Source: a bacterium
GTDB taxonomy: Bacteria > Ratteibacteria > UBA8468 > B48-G9 > JAFGKM01
Length of the DNA: 7,199 bases
Reading direction: 5' to 3'
NCBI GenBank assembly: GCA_021157805.1
Contig: JAGGVW010000176.1
Span: forward strand, 1-7,199
Shown: piece by piece, positions 6,308 through 7,199 of the stretch
Numbering within the stretch: the first letter of the stretch is position 1
How the letters are laid out: every line of letters starts with the position of its first letter
The notes under the pieces: model-generated
The model's database searches: none
What the model was told of the DNA's origin: nothing
The model's input: the letters and a program-made list of their open reading frames with translations, nothing else
Position numbers and translations under genes: made by a program

Positions 6308-6922
6308 TTATGCAGGTGAAAGAATCTTTACTTTAGCACTTTTTACAGAAGAAGCGAACTTTTCAGCATCATTTTTGTTTCCTACGATATCTCCATAGTG
6401 AATTGGGATTGCAACTTTTACCTTCATATTGTTAATTGCTTCTGCTGCTTGCTCTGCATTCATAGTATATGTTCCTCCAACAGGTAAAATTGCAATATCA
6501 ACTTCAAGTTCTCTCATTTCAGGGATAAAATCAGTATCTCCTGCAATATATATTGATTGTTCAGGAAATTGAATTATATAACCAACCCAGTTATTACTTT
6601 TTGGATGAAAACTTTTATTTATATTGTATGAAGGAATTGCTTTTATTTTTACCCATTCAAGGTCAATTTCTTCTCCTGGTTTTATTTCTTTTATATTTCC
6701 TTTAACTTTTGTAACTGCATCAGATGGTCCTATTATAATTGTTTCATCTTTCTTAACTTTTTCAATATCATCTGGACTGCAGTGGTCAAAATGGGAATGA
6801 GTTATAAGAATTAAGTCCCCCTTTTCTTCCCTTTTTATTTTCCACGGGTCTACATAAATAAATTTCCCTTCTTTTTCTATTAAAACACTTGAATGCCCAA
6901 GCCATTTTATATTTTCTATCAT
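6308..6922 (-). CDS. MBL-fold metal-dependent hydrolase, UlaG-like
   Basis: Metallo-beta-lactamase-fold hydrolase of the UlaG/UPF0173-like group (COG2220 type), cytosolic. UlaG itself opens L-ascorbate 6-phosphate lactone, but most members have no known substrate. The 204 aa sequence holds the metal-site motif THSHFDH (His42, His44, Asp46, His47), the bridging-acid motif AGDTD (Asp129), and the terminal HYG (His175). The strip LPVGGTYTMNAEQAAEA (146-162) is a hallmark of this subgroup, as is HPKSNNWVGY. An early GHSS (9-12) is the normal start of this fold. The ATG at 6922-6920 has a strong AGGGAGGG site just upstream (6927-6934) and a promoter further up. The gene converges on the oxidoreductase with only 5 bases between stop codons. 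At about 205 aa it is at the short end of the family but looks complete. Confidence 0.92.
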   Translation of the reverse strand: MIENIKWLGHSSVLIEKEGKFIYVDPWKIKREEKGDLILITHSHFDHCSPDDIEKVKKDETIIIGPSDAVTKVKGNIKEIKPGEEIDLEWVKIKAIPSYNINKSFHPKSNNWVGYIIQFPEQSIYIAGDTDFIPEMRELEVDIAILPVGGTYTMNAEQAAEAINNMKVKVAIPIHYGDIVGNKNDAEKFASSVKSAKVKILSPA

Positions 6923-6943
6923 TTTTCCCTCCCTCTTTTAATC

Positions 6944-6972
6944 TTTACTTGCTCTTTATGATATATTATACT
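6944..6972 (+). promoter_or_regulatory. candidate divergent promoter for the MFS gene
   Basis: On the plus strand TTTACT (6944-6949, four of six bases) and TATACT (6967-6972, five of six) are 17 bases apart. The -10 box overlaps the -10 box of the minus-strand promoter, so the two units could compete for polymerase. AT-rich DNA makes chance matches common. If it is used, the transcript would start near 6979 and carry the hairpin in its leader. Confidence 0.33.
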
Positions 6973-6994
6973 TTAAATTAAATGAACGAGACAA
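6965..6994 (-). promoter_or_regulatory. promoter for the MBL-fold hydrolase gene
   Basis: Read on the minus strand, a perfect -10 box TATAAT (6970-6965) is preceded by TTGTCT (6994-6989, four of six bases of TTGACA) with an 18-base spacer. Transcription would begin near 6958, giving a leader of about 36 bases. The -35 box reaches two bases into the left arm of the GC-rich hairpin at 6993-7028, so a protein bound there could affect it. Confidence 0.5.
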
Positions 6995-7028
6995 CCCCCG
7001 CGGTTAGAGTGGTCTAACCGCGGGGGTT
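6993..7028. repeat. perfect GC-rich inverted repeat (16-bp stem, 4-base loop)
   Basis: The left arm AACCCCCGCGGTTAGA (6993-7008) is matched exactly by its reverse complement at 7013-7028, around the loop GTGG. The core is ten G/C bases in a row within otherwise very AT-rich DNA. No T-run follows on either strand, so it does not look like an ordinary intrinsic terminator, and it lies between divergent promoters and starts, where termination of the two genes is not needed. It could be a dispersed REP-like palindrome, an operator, or a leader hairpin of the MFS mRNA ending 16 bases before its start codon. Confidence 0.85.
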
Positions 7029-7044
7029 AAACTACTGAAAGACA

Positions 7045-7199
7045 ATGAAAAACTGGAAAAGAAGTATTTTTGTTGTGTGGTTTGCTGAAACACTTGCTGT
7101 TATTGCTTTTAATTTCACCATCCCTTTTTTACCTTATTATATTCAAAAACTTGGAATAAATAACTTTAAGGATATTTCTTTGTGGGCAGGTTTACTTGG
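7045..7199 (+). CDS. MFS transporter, N-terminal fragment (3' partial)
   Basis: The first 51 codons of a membrane protein that runs off the window. After MKNWKRS comes a first membrane helix (about residues 7-30, IFVVWFAETLAVIAFNFTIPF), then PYYIQKLGI, a charged/polar loop with NNFKDISLW, and AGLL as the beginning of helix 2. The W+R start, FLPYYIQ.LG and LWAGLL layout is that of major facilitator superfamily drug-efflux-type permeases (12 or 14 helices, proton antiport of small molecules). The start ATG has only a weak upstream site (GAAAGA near 7036-7041), unlike the strong sites of neighbouring genes, and the GC-rich hairpin ends 16 bases before it. The cargo is not deducible from this part. 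Confidence 0.8.
   Translation, partial: MKNWKRSIFVVWFAETLAVIAFNFTIPFLPYYIQKLGINNFKDISLWAGLL

Noticed and set aside
6993..7028. GC-rich hairpin as a Rho-independent terminator
   Set aside because: No T-run follows the stem on either strand, and it lies upstream of both divergent genes rather than after a gene end.
1..7199. CRISPR array, tRNA or rRNA gene, insertion sequence
   Set aside because: No regularly spaced repeats, cloverleaf-like or ribosomal RNA segments, or transposase motifs were seen on reading both strands.

Overview
The window is strongly AT-rich: A/T-ending codons dominate and lysine, isoleucine and glutamate are abundant. Genes are tightly packed, with short overlaps and purine-rich Shine-Dalgarno sites (GGAGG types). 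The standard bacterial code fits, because TGA ends real genes, for example hpt. A BamE/SmpA-like secreted protein, an ADP-forming acetyl-CoA synthetase, a Gfo/Idh/MocA oxidoreductase and the trace of a membrane TPR glycosyltransferase together suggest an uncultivated, probably anaerobic or fermentative bacterium with a cell envelope. Candidate phyla such as Omnitrophota or Ratteibacteria are possible, but this is an inference from gene style and not a taxonomic assignment.

Positions 1-2864 (+) hold a compact, operon-like run. It starts with the C-terminal part of a HAD-family sugar-phosphate phosphatase or mutase, cut by the window edge. Next come a small exported coiled-coil protein with a BamE-like domain, an 81-codon ORF that looks like the two ends of a much larger TPR glycosyltransferase joined together, a hypoxanthine phosphoribosyltransferase and a type I glycerate kinase. 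Most neighbours overlap by 4 to 29 bases.

Positions 2865-3152 are a 288-base gap with ORF scraps and a good sigma70-type promoter (TTGACA, 18-base spacer, TAAAAT). This promoter opens a second unit at 3153-6302 (+): a single-chain (alpha-beta fused) ADP-forming acetate-CoA ligase and, 12 bases later, a Gfo/Idh/MocA-family oxidoreductase. The ligase would give substrate-level ATP from acetyl-CoA. The sugar-type oxidoreductase and the glycerate kinase fit a life based on breaking down carbohydrates or organic acids, but the exact substrates cannot be read from the sequence.

Positions 6308-6922 (-) encode a UlaG-like metallo-beta-lactamase-fold hydrolase that converges on the oxidoreductase with only 5 bases between the stops. 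Its promoter region overlaps that of a divergent gene at 7045 (+), the start of an MFS transporter that runs off the window. Between the two lies a perfect GC-rich hairpin (16-bp stem, 4-base loop) that stands out sharply from its surroundings.

I see no mobile element, CRISPR array, tRNA or rRNA, and no clear new multi-gene system. The two items most worth a second look are the collapsed TPR-glycosyltransferase remnant and the GC-rich hairpin.
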